A stretch of 13,182 bases of DNA from contig CAMHMW010000039.1 in NCBI GenBank assembly GCA_946186335.1, positions 1-13,182 of the forward strand. Direction: 5' to 3'. Numbering within the stretch: the stretch's first letter is position 1; each line of letters opens with the position of its first letter. The notes below the pieces were generated by a model. It was given only the letters and a program-made list of their open reading frames with translations, was not told where the DNA came from and ran no database searches. Origin of the DNA: an uncultured Candidatus Melainabacteria bacterium (GTDB lineage: Bacteria > Cyanobacteriota > Vampirovibrionia > Gastranaerophilales > Gastranaerophilaceae). A program made the position numbers and the translations under genes. Shown here in pieces: positions 6,405 to 13,182 of the stretch.

Positions 6405-8558
6405 ATGGGATTGGCAGCTTCACAAGCAAGATTTTTATGTCTGACAGCCAGAAAGGCTGATTGTGAACACAAGTCATTGGCATTGGCTCAGGAAAAGTTA
6501 AACATTACCGAGAAAATGTCATTGATTTCCAATGAGTATGCTCAGGCTATGAACGCCACAAAACTCATGTGGTCACCTGACGGCATGGCGGGGGATTTCG
6601 GATTGTCATACGGTTTATTGATGACACCGTCAGCAGCAAATGACTATGACCCGTATATGATTACAACTCCATCCGGAGCAATTGTATTAAATTCTGCATA
6701 CAAAGCAGCAGCGGAAGCTGCGGGTATTGATAAGATGGGCGGTGTCGGTTCATTAAAGCAAAGGGATAAATTTATATCCGCTTTAATTGCTCTTGGCGTT
6801 GTGACATCGGAGACAGCAAAAAGTATAACGGGATATGATTATGAGCCGACATTAACTACTGATAAAGACGGCAATATGAAAATAGATTTAGCAGATCCTG
6901 CAGGCGGAATTGATACTAAATTAATTGACTGGCAGCCGCATGCCGGCTTGGGGGACGAACCCAAGGTAAAAGGCGGTGCGGCAGCAGGAACTCTGGAAGA
7001 TTTAATTCTCAGCGAAAATATCGGTCAAAAACTCGTTGATTGGGCAAGTATTTTGGTATATAGCGATAAGCAAATGTCAGAAACAGAATATGAATCTGAA
7101 ACAAAAAGATTATCAGATTTGTATTCTATGGTTAAAAACGGGTTAAGTGATAAAGCATCACTGGAATTGATAACCGCTCAGTTAGTTAAAGATATGGCTG
7201 AATATTCTAACGCAAATGTTGGTAAGCAGGATACTCAGGAATATAAAGATACAATGAAGAAACTTGAGTTACTTGATAAATATGTAATATATTATAATAA
7301 TGACAGCTCAAAGATTGTTGATGATGATGGCAGTGATGTAGAAAATGTTGACGGTTCTTCATCTATATCACGGGCTGATGCTTGGGAGTTAATTAAAAAA
7401 CAAATAGAAGCTGATTATAAAAAATATGCTGATTTTGACAAGGATCAGGTCAGAAAACTTGAAGATGGTTTCAACATAAAAGAAAACGACCTTGACTATG
7501 GTGATAATGGTTCAAAAACATATTCTATTGTCGTCAATGGTGTCATTAATCATTATAAAGATGAATTAAAAAGTCTTACATTAGGTGATATTTTGTCTAA
7601 CGATATTGTTTTGATGGCAAATACGCAAAATTATATCAAGGAGATTGATTATTCAAAGGATCCTCCGGAGCCAAAATACGCAACAAATGCGGAAACGCCG
7701 GATTTATTTTCTAAGGCGGCATTGAAACTGTTAGATAAGTTAGCCGGAATATTAGGTTATAACTCGACAGGTTATGCTTCAAATGTAGGTTTGAATGTTG
7801 ATGACGCATCAAGCCGTGCATTGTCTTTCGCTTATTCAATGACAAAAAATACTTATCTGAAAGTCGGAAGTATAGAACAGAACGGTTCAAGAGGTAATGA
7901 TCACGCTATGACCGAAAACTCAGCATACCTGAATGCTAATACATATAACAGACTTGGAGCATTAAAAGACGGCAGTGATTATAAGTATTTGGCAGTTGAT
8001 TTAAGTCATATGATGGAAGTCTTTTTAACATATTATGAAAATGCTTTATCCGGTTCAAGTTCTCCGTATGTTGTCGGTAAAAGTATGGATACTTCTAAAT
8101 TAGTTACTGATAATTCAGCTTATAAATACATTATGAACGACCAGACCGAAGAAATGCCAATGGAACAAAAAAATGCGGATTTCTTTGACAAGTTATACAA
8201 TAACATATTAGAACACGGATGGAGATATGATGCGGCGATAGATGACAGCGAATATCTTGAAACCGTACTCAAAAACGGCAGATACTCAATGAGTTCATTA
8301 AATGCTGACGGATATTACTATCAGACAAGATATAATGAAACAGGCTATATGGTTGAAGTTTCCGATACCGATGCAATAGCAAGGGCAGAAGCCGAATTTA
8401 AGGCAATGAAAGCCGAATTGACATTCAAAGAAGATGAAATTGATTTAAAAACCAAAAAACTTGATGCTGAAATTGCTTCAATATCAGCAGAAGTTGATTC
8501 GGTTAAGAACATAATTACAAAGAGTATTGAAAAGACATTCACAATGTTCTCATCATAA
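6405..8558 (+). CDS. Large protein with flagellin-like terminal helices, sigma-28 controlled
   Basis: 717 aa from ATG 6405, chosen because AAAGGA (6391-6396) is 8 bases upstream; a GTG at 6378 lies upstream of that site. There is no signal peptide or membrane segment. The N-terminus (MGLAASQARFLCLTARKADCEHKS) and about 45 following residues form a long helix. The C-terminal ~65 residues (ARAEAEFKAMKAELTFKEDEIDLK onward, ending SIEKTFTMFSS) form another long coiled-coil helix. Between them is a Gly/Asp/Ser/Tyr-rich middle. Paired terminal helices around a variable centre are the plan of flagellins, hook and hook-associated proteins exported by the flagellar type III system. I associate the MGLAASQAR opening with uncharacterised proteins of Melainabacteria and relatives. 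The upstream sigma-28 promoter fits a late motility or surface-filament gene. It is monocistronic, converging on rarA with an 18-base gap. Filament role is inference. Confidence 0.75.
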   Translation: MGLAASQARFLCLTARKADCEHKSLALAQEKLNITEKMSLISNEYAQAMNATKLMWSPDGMAGDFGLSYGLLMTPSAANDYDPYMITTPSGAIVLNSAYKAAAEAAGIDKMGGVGSLKQRDKFISALIALGVVTSETAKSITGYDYEPTLTTDKDGNMKIDLADPAGGIDTKLIDWQPHAGLGDEPKVKGGAAAGTLEDLILSENIGQKLVDWASILVYSDKQMSETEYESETKRLSDLYSMVKNGLSDKASLELITAQLVKDMAEYSNANVGKQDTQEYKDTMKKLELLDKYVIYYNNDSSKIVDDDGSDVENVDGSSSISRADAWELIKKQIEADYKKYADFDKDQVRKLEDGFNIKENDLDYGDNGSKTYSIVVNGVINHYKDELKSLTLGDILSNDIVLMANTQNYIKEIDYSKDPPEPKYATNAETPDLFSKAALKLLDKLAGILGYNSTGYASNVGLNVDDASSRALSFAYSMTKNTYLKVGSIEQNGSRGNDHAMTENSAYLNANTYNRLGALKDGSDYKYLAVDLSHMMEVFLTYYENALSGSSSPYVVGKSMDTSKLVTDNSAYKYIMNDQTEEMPMEQKNADFFDKLYNNILEHGWRYDAAIDDSEYLETVLKNGRYSMSSLNADGYYYQTRYNETGYMVEVSDTDAIARAEAEFKAMKAELTFKEDEIDLKTKKLDAEIASISAEVDSVKNIITKSIEKTFTMFSS

Positions 8559-8575
8559 AATGTGATGATTTAGGT
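8550..8575 (+). terminator. Short hairpin at the stop of the 717-aa gene
   Basis: TCATCA (8550-8555) pairs with TGATGA (8563-8568) around a 7-base loop that contains the TAA stop. TTTAGGTTTTATT follows. It is the only stem in the 18-base gap between convergent genes. The stem is short, so termination is uncertain. Confidence 0.35.
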
Positions 8576-8576
8576 T

Positions 8577-9812
8577 TTATTCCTTTGTATATTTACGTCC
8601 GACAAGTTCGTCTGGAAGAAATTGCTGTTCAACTTCCGGTGCGGAGTGCGAATACACATAGCCGACTCCAAAACCATATTTTTCTGCATCTTTGTAGTGA
8701 GAATCTCTCAGGTGCATCGGGGGCGGAAAATCTTTCCCGCTTGTAATATCCTGAAGTGCAAAATCTATTGCACAAACGGTTTCATTTGATTTTTTTGCAC
8801 GGGCAACGTAAATAACAGCCTGAGCAAGGGGTATTCTTCCTTCGGGAAGTCCCAAAAGTTCGACTGCTTTATAAGCGTTTACTGCAACATTTAACGCATT
8901 AGGGTCAGCGTTTCCGACATCTTCTGCCGCACAGGTTATCAGTCTGCGGGCGATAAATCTCGGATCTTCCCCCGCAACAATCATTTTTGCAAGGTAATAT
9001 ATTGCAGCATCAGGATCAGAACCTCTTAAGCTTTTTTGGAAAGCGGATGCACAATCATAATGCTCCTGTCTGGAATATCTGGTGTTCCTTTGCTGACAAA
9101 TTTCTTCAATTGTTTTTACCGTTAAATATTTTTTGTTATCTTTTAAATCGCTTGCAAAATAAGCGTTTTCTGTAATATTCAGAGCATATCTTGCATCCCC
9201 TCTTGCAAGATTTATAATAAAATCCAAAACTCCGCTTTCACATTCCATCGGGGTATAGTTTGTTGCAAGGTATGAAAATCCCCGTTTAATAATTTGTGCC
9301 ATGCTTTCATCATCAATAGAATTGAGCCGGATTACCTGTACTCTTGATAAAAGTGCGGGAATAACCTGAAAAGACGGGTTTTCCGTAGTTGAGCCGATTA
9401 AAAATAATGTCCCGTTTTCAAGGTGTGGGAGGAGTGCATCCTGCTGAGTTTTTGAATAACGGTGAATTTCATCAATGAACAATATTGTTTTTTGCCCTGC
9501 TCTTAGGTTTTCTTTTGCCTTATCAACGGCATCTTTTATATCTTTAACCCCTGATGTGACGGCAGAAATCTCAATAAATGCGGCATTTGTTTTTGTTGCA
9601 ATAAGGCGGGCAAGCGTTGTTTTCCCGCATCCGGGGGTTCCCCAGAAAATCAGCGAGAAAAGTCGGTTTGTTTGCAGCAGATTTAATAACGGACTTCGCG
9701 GAGAAATAACATTACTTTGCCCCAAAAAATCCTCAAGAGTTTTCGGGCGGAGTATTTCCGCAAGCGGAATTTGTTTATTTTGATTTTCGAGTTCCGTAAA
9801 TAAATTATTCAT
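8577..9812 (-). CDS. rarA: Replication-associated recombination protein A (RarA/MgsA) AAA+ ATPase
   Basis: 411 aa, close to the usual length. It opens with the family start (PLAEILRPKTLEDFLGQ, 16-32), then Walker A GTPGCGKTT (58-66), Walker B LFIDEIHR (111-118), followed by YSKTQQDALLPHLENG, sensor 1 STTENPSF (141-148) and sensor 2 ARGDARYALN (203-212). The C-terminal tetramerisation region carries GSDPDAAIYYLAKM, AGEDPRFIARRLI and AEDVGNADPNAL, all characteristic of RarA/MgsA/WRNIP1. It acts at stalled replication forks, with single-strand DNA-binding protein as known partner in E. coli. No Shine-Dalgarno precedes the ATG; a perfect TATAAT ends exactly six bases before it, so the mRNA is predicted to be leaderless. 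It is transcribed alone, divergent from the solute-binding protein gene (37-base gap). All ATPase motifs are intact. Confidence 0.96.
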   Translation of the reverse strand: MNNLFTELENQNKQIPLAEILRPKTLEDFLGQSNVISPRSPLLNLLQTNRLFSLIFWGTPGCGKTTLARLIATKTNAAFIEISAVTSGVKDIKDAVDKAKENLRAGQKTILFIDEIHRYSKTQQDALLPHLENGTLFLIGSTTENPSFQVIPALLSRVQVIRLNSIDDESMAQIIKRGFSYLATNYTPMECESGVLDFIINLARGDARYALNITENAYFASDLKDNKKYLTVKTIEEICQQRNTRYSRQEHYDCASAFQKSLRGSDPDAAIYYLAKMIVAGEDPRFIARRLITCAAEDVGNADPNALNVAVNAYKAVELLGLPEGRIPLAQAVIYVARAKKSNETVCAIDFALQDITSGKDFPPPMHLRDSHYKDAEKYGFGVGYVYSHSAPEVEQQFLPDELVGRKYTKE

Positions 9813-9814
9813 AG

Positions 9815-9820
9815 TATAAT
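9815..9820 (+). promoter_or_regulatory. Plus-strand -10 for the solute-binding protein gene, inside a palindrome
   Basis: TATAATTATA (9815-9824) is a perfect palindrome, so TATAAT reads on both strands with a 2-base overlap. For the plus strand the start would be near 9827, leaving a 23-base leader containing AAGG (9840-9843). No good -35 stands 16-18 bases upstream (TTCCGT at 9792-9797), so strength is uncertain. Confidence 0.45.
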
Positions 9821-9846
9821 TATATTTGAATAAGGGAATAAGGCAA
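9819..9846 (-). promoter_or_regulatory. rarA promoter, predicted leaderless start
   Basis: On the minus strand: TTGCCT (9846-9841), 16 bases, TATAAT (9824-9819), six bases, then the rarA ATG (A at 9812). With the standard distance from the -10, the first transcribed base is the A of the ATG. The -35 overlaps the ribosome binding region of the divergent gene. Confidence 0.65.
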
Positions 9847-9849
9847 TAA

Positions 9850-11073
9850 GTGAGTAAGTTCTTTAAGTTAATAATCTTAATATCGTTTGTTATAATTACG
9901 GCAACATTTTTTGTCTGTCGAAGGACTCCTGAGAATAACGAGGTTATTTTCTGGACATTGCAGATGAGTGATTTTGCCCCTTATATAAACGGTGTGATTA
10001 AAGATTTTGAATCCGAAAATCCTGATATTAAAATCAAATGGATAGATGTTCCTTTTTCGGAGGGTGAAAAAAGAACTCTGGCATCTGTTTTGAGTGATAA
10101 TCCGCCGGATTTGGTTAATTTAAATCCTGATTTTTCGGCAACTCTGGCACATAAAGGAACTTTATACGAAATTCCCCGCACAAAATTAAATCAGTTTAAC
10201 GAAGAAATACTTGACTCTTTGGAAACTGACGGGAAAATGTACTCAATTCCCTGGTATGCAACAAGTGCGGTTACAATATTTAATAGTGATTTAGTCAGAA
10301 AATCAGGAATTACAATTCCGGAAACTTATGAGCAAATGGCAGATTTTGCACCTGTTGTAAGGGTAAAAACGGGAGTATTTATAACCATTCCGAATATAAC
10401 GGAAAACGATACAATGATGAAAATTTTGAATAAATACGGGGTATCTTCTCCTGACAAGCTGGTTTCAGAAAGTTCGGAAGATGCTTTTAATCTGTTCAAA
10501 TATTTGTATTTAAAAAACCTCATCCCGAAAGAAACAGTAACCATGACTTTGCAGGAAGCACTGGAAAAATATATGTCGGGCAATATTGTATTAATCAATG
10601 CGGGGGCAAATTTTCTTAATATGATAAAAGAAAATGCTCCGCAGATATATGAAGTGACAGATGTAGCACCCCAAATCAGAGGTAAGTTGGGTCAAAACGA
10701 TTATTCTCTGATGAATTTTGTAATTCCAAAACGAGCAAAACATAAGGATGAGGCGTTGAAATTCGCTCTGTTTTTGACAAATGATAAAAATCAACTTGAA
10801 CTTGCCAAACTGACAAATGTAATTTCGGTAAATAAAGAAACTCTCAAAAATGATTTTTATACAAAATATGACGAGAATGATTTGACTTCAAAAGCGCGTG
10901 TTATAAGTGCAAGACAGTTAAATCATTTAAAACCTGTGTTTAAAACTCAAAAAAATCAAAAAGAGATAAATATAATAATTAATTCCGCAGTTCAGGAGAT
11001 ATTGCTTGATAAAGGGGATACTCAAAAAATTCTCAAAAACACATCAGAACAGTGGAAAGATTTGCAGGATTAA
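9850..11073 (+). CDS. ABC transporter substrate-binding protein, family 1 (sugar type)
   Basis: 407 aa from a GTG with AAGG (9840-9843) six bases upstream; no ATG is available nearby. Residues 5-22 (FKLIILISFVIITATFF) are hydrophobic and followed by C23-RR. Cys23 could be lipidated, but FFVC is not a good lipobox, so an uncleaved anchor is also possible. The mature part has the cluster B (MalE-like) pattern: EVIFWTLQMSDFAPYINGVI, then FESENPDIKIKWIDVPF, PPDLVNLNPD, a GKMYSIPWYATSAVTIFNSDLV segment, and a late stretch DEALKFALFLTNDKNQLELAK. Such proteins bind sugars or glycerol-phosphates outside the membrane and deliver them to two permeases and an ATPase. None of those partners is next to it: rarA is divergent and an alcohol dehydrogenase follows 45 bases later. 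Substrate unknown. Confidence 0.88.
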   Translation: MSKFFKLIILISFVIITATFFVCRRTPENNEVIFWTLQMSDFAPYINGVIKDFESENPDIKIKWIDVPFSEGEKRTLASVLSDNPPDLVNLNPDFSATLAHKGTLYEIPRTKLNQFNEEILDSLETDGKMYSIPWYATSAVTIFNSDLVRKSGITIPETYEQMADFAPVVRVKTGVFITIPNITENDTMMKILNKYGVSSPDKLVSESSEDAFNLFKYLYLKNLIPKETVTMTLQEALEKYMSGNIVLINAGANFLNMIKENAPQIYEVTDVAPQIRGKLGQNDYSLMNFVIPKRAKHKDEALKFALFLTNDKNQLELAKLTNVISVNKETLKNDFYTKYDENDLTSKARVISARQLNHLKPVFKTQKNQKEINIIINSAVQEILLDKGDTQKILKNTSEQWKDLQD

Positions 11074-11081
11074 TAATACAG

Positions 11082-11101
11082 GTCGGATATAATAATCCGG
11101 C
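11082..11101 (+). other. Intercistronic hairpin
   Basis: GTCGGAT (11082-11088) pairs with ATCCGGC (11095-11101), including one G-U pair, with a 6-base loop. It sits between the solute-binding protein stop and the AAGGAG of the dehydrogenase. Without a U-tract it more likely stabilises or modulates the mRNA than terminates it. Confidence 0.35.
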
Positions 11102-11118
11102 AAAATAAGGAGAAATAA

Positions 11119-12090
11119 ATGAAAGCTGTAGTATTTGATAAAGATAATCAACTTAAACTCGTAACCGATTACGAAAAACCCGTTCCGCAAAAAGGGGAAG
11201 CACTTGTGAGAGTTACTCTTGCAGGAATTTGTAATACTGATTATGAAATTACAAAAGGTTATATGGGTTATGTTGGAGTATTAGGGCATGAGGCTGTCGG
11301 AGTAGTTGAAGAAATAAATGACGAGGATAAATCATTGCTGGGAAAAAGGGTTGTTCCGGAAATCAGTTACGGTTGCAAGAAACCGGAATGTCCGTGGTGT
11401 GCGCAAAAATTATACCGTCATTGTCCTGATAGGCATACTCTTGGTATTTGGCGTAAAGACGGGGTATTTGCTCAATATTTTACAATGCCTTTGGAAACCT
11501 TGTTTGAAGTTCCGGAAAATGTACCCGATAATCAGGCGGTGTTTGTTGAACCGCTTGCTGCCGCTTTGGAAATCACAGAACAGCACCATATAAAACCGTT
11601 TGAAAAAGTTGTTGTTCTCGGAGATGGTAAACTTGGACTTATAACGGCTCTTGCTTTGAATGCCCAAAATCTTGATGTAACTCTGGTCGGGAAACACCAA
11701 AATAAACTGGATATAGCAAAGGCGCAAGGGGTAAAAACTGCATTATTACAGAATTTTCCGATAGAGAAAAAATATGATGTTGTGGTTGAGGCAACGGGTT
11801 CTGTTTCAGGGTTTGAAACTTCACTCGCTCTTACAAGACCGAGAGGAGTATTAGTTTTGAAAAGTACGGTTGCAACGGGAAAAGAATTAAATCTTGCCCC
11901 GATAGTTATTGATGAAATAACCGTTTTGGGTTCCCGCTGCGGACAATTCCCGCCGGCATTAAGACTTTTGAAATCAGGAAAAGTTGACTTTTCTCCGCTT
12001 ATTTCGGCAGTGTATTCGGTGGATGATGCTATCGAAGGTTTTGAAAAAAATAAAGAAAAAGATACATTGAAGATTTTGTTAAAGTTTTAA
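11119..12090 (+). CDS. Zinc-type MDR alcohol dehydrogenase-like oxidoreductase
   Basis: 323 aa. AAGGAG (11107-11112) is six bases before the ATG. It is a medium-chain dehydrogenase/reductase: N-terminal GroES-like domain (1 to ~125) and Rossmann domain (~160-290). Likely catalytic zinc ligands are C38 (AGICNTD), H57-E58 (LGHE) and E144 (EPLAAALE). Structural zinc cysteines are C86, C91, C94 and C102, spaced CX4CX2CX7C rather than the usual CX2CX2CX7C. The nucleotide loop is GDGKLG (168-173); FDVVVEATGS-type and RPRGVLVLKST motifs follow, then VLGSRCGQFPPALRLL. It fits the short uncharacterised subgroup of about 310-330 aa labelled MDR_like in domain databases, an NAD(P)-dependent alcohol or polyol oxidoreductase. 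It may be co-transcribed with the solute-binding protein gene 45 bases upstream, which would hint at sugar or polyol use. Substrate unknown. No terminator seen after it. Confidence 0.9.
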   Translation: MKAVVFDKDNQLKLVTDYEKPVPQKGEALVRVTLAGICNTDYEITKGYMGYVGVLGHEAVGVVEEINDEDKSLLGKRVVPEISYGCKKPECPWCAQKLYRHCPDRHTLGIWRKDGVFAQYFTMPLETLFEVPENVPDNQAVFVEPLAAALEITEQHHIKPFEKVVVLGDGKLGLITALALNAQNLDVTLVGKHQNKLDIAKAQGVKTALLQNFPIEKKYDVVVEATGSVSGFETSLALTRPRGVLVLKSTVATGKELNLAPIVIDEITVLGSRCGQFPPALRLLKSGKVDFSPLISAVYSVDDAIEGFEKNKEKDTLKILLKF

Positions 12091-12177
12091 TACTAAAATA
12101 GCATAAAAGTCCGGTCATTTAGTGGTTTGTAGTAAATTTTGTGCGAATTTTCGTAATGATAATATAATTTAAAAATA

Positions 12178-12186
12178 TGTTATAAT
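12178..12186 (+). promoter_or_regulatory. uvrC extended -10 promoter, predicted leaderless start
   Basis: TGT followed by TATAAT (12178-12186) is an extended -10 element, and six bases separate it from the ATG at 12193. The predicted first base is the A of the ATG. A second TATAAT at 12163-12168, with TTGTGC 18 bases upstream, could give a start near 12175 with an 18-base leader, but that leader has no Shine-Dalgarno. The rest of the gap from 12091 shows nothing else I can support. Confidence 0.6.
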
Positions 12187-12192
12187 AATTTT

Positions 12193-13182
12193 ATGAACGA
12201 GAAACTGAAAGAATCTCTTAAACTTTTGCCGTCTCTGCCGGGGTGTTATATTTATTATAACTCCGCTAATGAGATAATTTATGTCGGCAAGGCAAAAATT
12301 TTAAAGCGCCGTGTGATGTCATATTTTAACCGCAAACATCACGATAGTGTTAAAGTTAACGTTTTGGTTTCTCAGATTGACCATCTTGAATATATAATCA
12401 CAAATACCGAGGTTGAGGCTTTAATTCTTGAAAGTCACCTGATTAAAAAACACAAACCCCGTTATAATATTTTATTAAAAGATGATAAAAAATATCCGTA
12501 TTTTTTGGTTACAAATGAGGATTTTCCGAGAATTTCAATTGTCAGAAAAAGGAATATGAATCCGGAAAAAGGTCGTTATTACGGTCCTTATACCGATATT
12601 CGGGCGATGCATTCAACACTGGATTTTTTAAAAAAGATTTTCCCGCTGAAACAATGTAAAACTCCGAAATTCAAATCACGCCCCTGCCTTTATTATCACA
12701 TAGGAAAATGTCTTGCGCCCTGTCAGAATATGGTAACAAGTGAAGAATATAAAGCAATTGTTCATCAGGCGGAATTATTTTTATCGGGCAAACAGTCGGA
12801 ACTGTTAAAGCAATTAATGGCTCAAATTCAGAAATATTCTGATTCCGAACAATTTGAAAAGGCGGCAAGACTTCGTGACAGTTATCTTGACCTTAAAAAA
12901 ACTCTCGAAAAACAAAAGGTTGTTTATGAAAATACCAAATTAAACGAAGATGTTATATCACTTTTGCATGAGGATGGTATTTTGGCTGTCGTAATTATGA
13001 TGATAAGAGAAGGACGCCTGATAGATAAAAAAGATTTTGTCTATGAAGTTGAGGATGAGGATAAGACCGAATTTTTTGCAACATTTTTCAAGGAGTATTA
13101 CAATACCCTGTCGCTTGAATTTCCCGACAAAATTGTTTCAAATGAGCTGGAAGCAATTGGTGAGAAGGCTTTGTATGAACAA
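12193..13182 (+). CDS. uvrC: UvrABC system protein C, excinuclease subunit (3' partial)
   Basis: The frame is open from ATG 12193 to the window edge: 330 codons, roughly half of a usual UvrC. The N-terminal GIY-YIG nuclease domain is clear: LPGCYIYYN (15-23), IIYVGKAKILKRRV (28-41), NTEVEALILESHLIKKHKPR (71-90) and YNILLKDDKKYPY (91-103), with RYYGPYTD at 128-135. The cysteine cluster C155, C165, C173, C177 (CLYYHIGKCLAPC) matches the positions reported to hold an iron-sulfur cluster in E. coli UvrC. The UVR motif that contacts UvrB is at about 213-245 (FEKAARLRDSYLDLKKTL). UvrC makes the two incisions in nucleotide excision repair. The RNase H-like nuclease and helix-hairpin-helix domains lie beyond the edge. 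There is no Shine-Dalgarno; the bases before the ATG are AATTTT, and TATAAT ends six bases before the start. Confidence 0.96.
   Translation, partial: MNEKLKESLKLLPSLPGCYIYYNSANEIIYVGKAKILKRRVMSYFNRKHHDSVKVNVLVSQIDHLEYIITNTEVEALILESHLIKKHKPRYNILLKDDKKYPYFLVTNEDFPRISIVRKRNMNPEKGRYYGPYTDIRAMHSTLDFLKKIFPLKQCKTPKFKSRPCLYYHIGKCLAPCQNMVTSEEYKAIVHQAELFLSGKQSELLKQLMAQIQKYSDSEQFEKAARLRDSYLDLKKTLEKQKVVYENTKLNEDVISLLHEDGILAVVIMMIREGRLIDKKDFVYEVEDEDKTEFFATFFKEYYNTLSLEFPDKIVSNELEAIGEKALYEQ

Noticed and set aside
12080..12106. Second TAAAGTTT followed after 11 bases by TAGCATAA, resembling a sigma-28 promoter
   Set aside because: The -10 lacks the GCCG core (4 of 8 matches), it overlaps the dehydrogenase stop codon, and TAAAGTTT is expected by chance in such AT-rich DNA.
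1..13182. tRNA, rRNA, insertion sequence or attachment-site signatures
   Set aside because: No T-loop-like sequences, no transposase or integrase motifs, and no terminal inverted repeats were seen by eye on either strand.

Overview
The window is AT-rich, densely coding bacterial chromosome. My best guess is a gut-type, non-photosynthetic member of the Cyanobacteriota (Melainabacteria/Vampirovibrionia, order Gastranaerophilales). This rests on base composition, AAAGGA-type ribosome binding sites, and a large protein opening MGLAASQAR, a type I associate with that group from memory. No rRNA, tRNA or photosynthesis gene is present to confirm it. Eleven genes are complete or partial. No gene-free stretch exceeds 300 bases; the longest gaps are 2400-2599 and 2759-2928.

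Left part (1-2758), accessory: the 3' end of a gene with an EF-hand/FG-GAP-like calcium loop; a 534-aa protein with glycine-rich membrane segments, an internal 231-bp-period duplication and a phage-like C-terminus; a 75-aa membrane/coiled-coil protein; a terminator; and a 52-aa acidic protein with the strongest Shine-Dalgarno in the window. Genes 546-2399 look like a phage-derived two-gene unit.

Middle (2867-6273), cell envelope: a near-consensus housekeeping promoter drives a CNNM/CorC-type membrane protein, followed 21 bp later by a DHHW/AlgJ-type SGNH protein (probable polysaccharide O-acetylation) and then a small secreted protein of unknown function.

Centre (6334-8558): a 717-aa protein with flagellin-like terminal helices lies behind an almost perfect sigma-28 (FliA) promoter, TAAAGTTT-N11-GCCGTAAA. 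I consider this the most interesting item.

Right part (8577-13182): rarA (minus strand, replication-fork AAA+ ATPase) is divergent from a sugar-type ABC solute-binding protein; a zinc-type MDR alcohol dehydrogenase follows, then the 5' part of uvrC, which runs off the right edge. rarA and uvrC both lack a Shine-Dalgarno and both have a perfect TATAAT exactly six bases before the ATG, so both are predicted leaderless mRNAs. The rarA -10 is part of a 10-bp palindrome that also gives a perfect -10 on the opposite strand for the solute-binding protein gene.

Several starts were moved downstream of the longest open frame because a ribosome binding site or promoter decides them: 546, 2600, 2929 and 6405.
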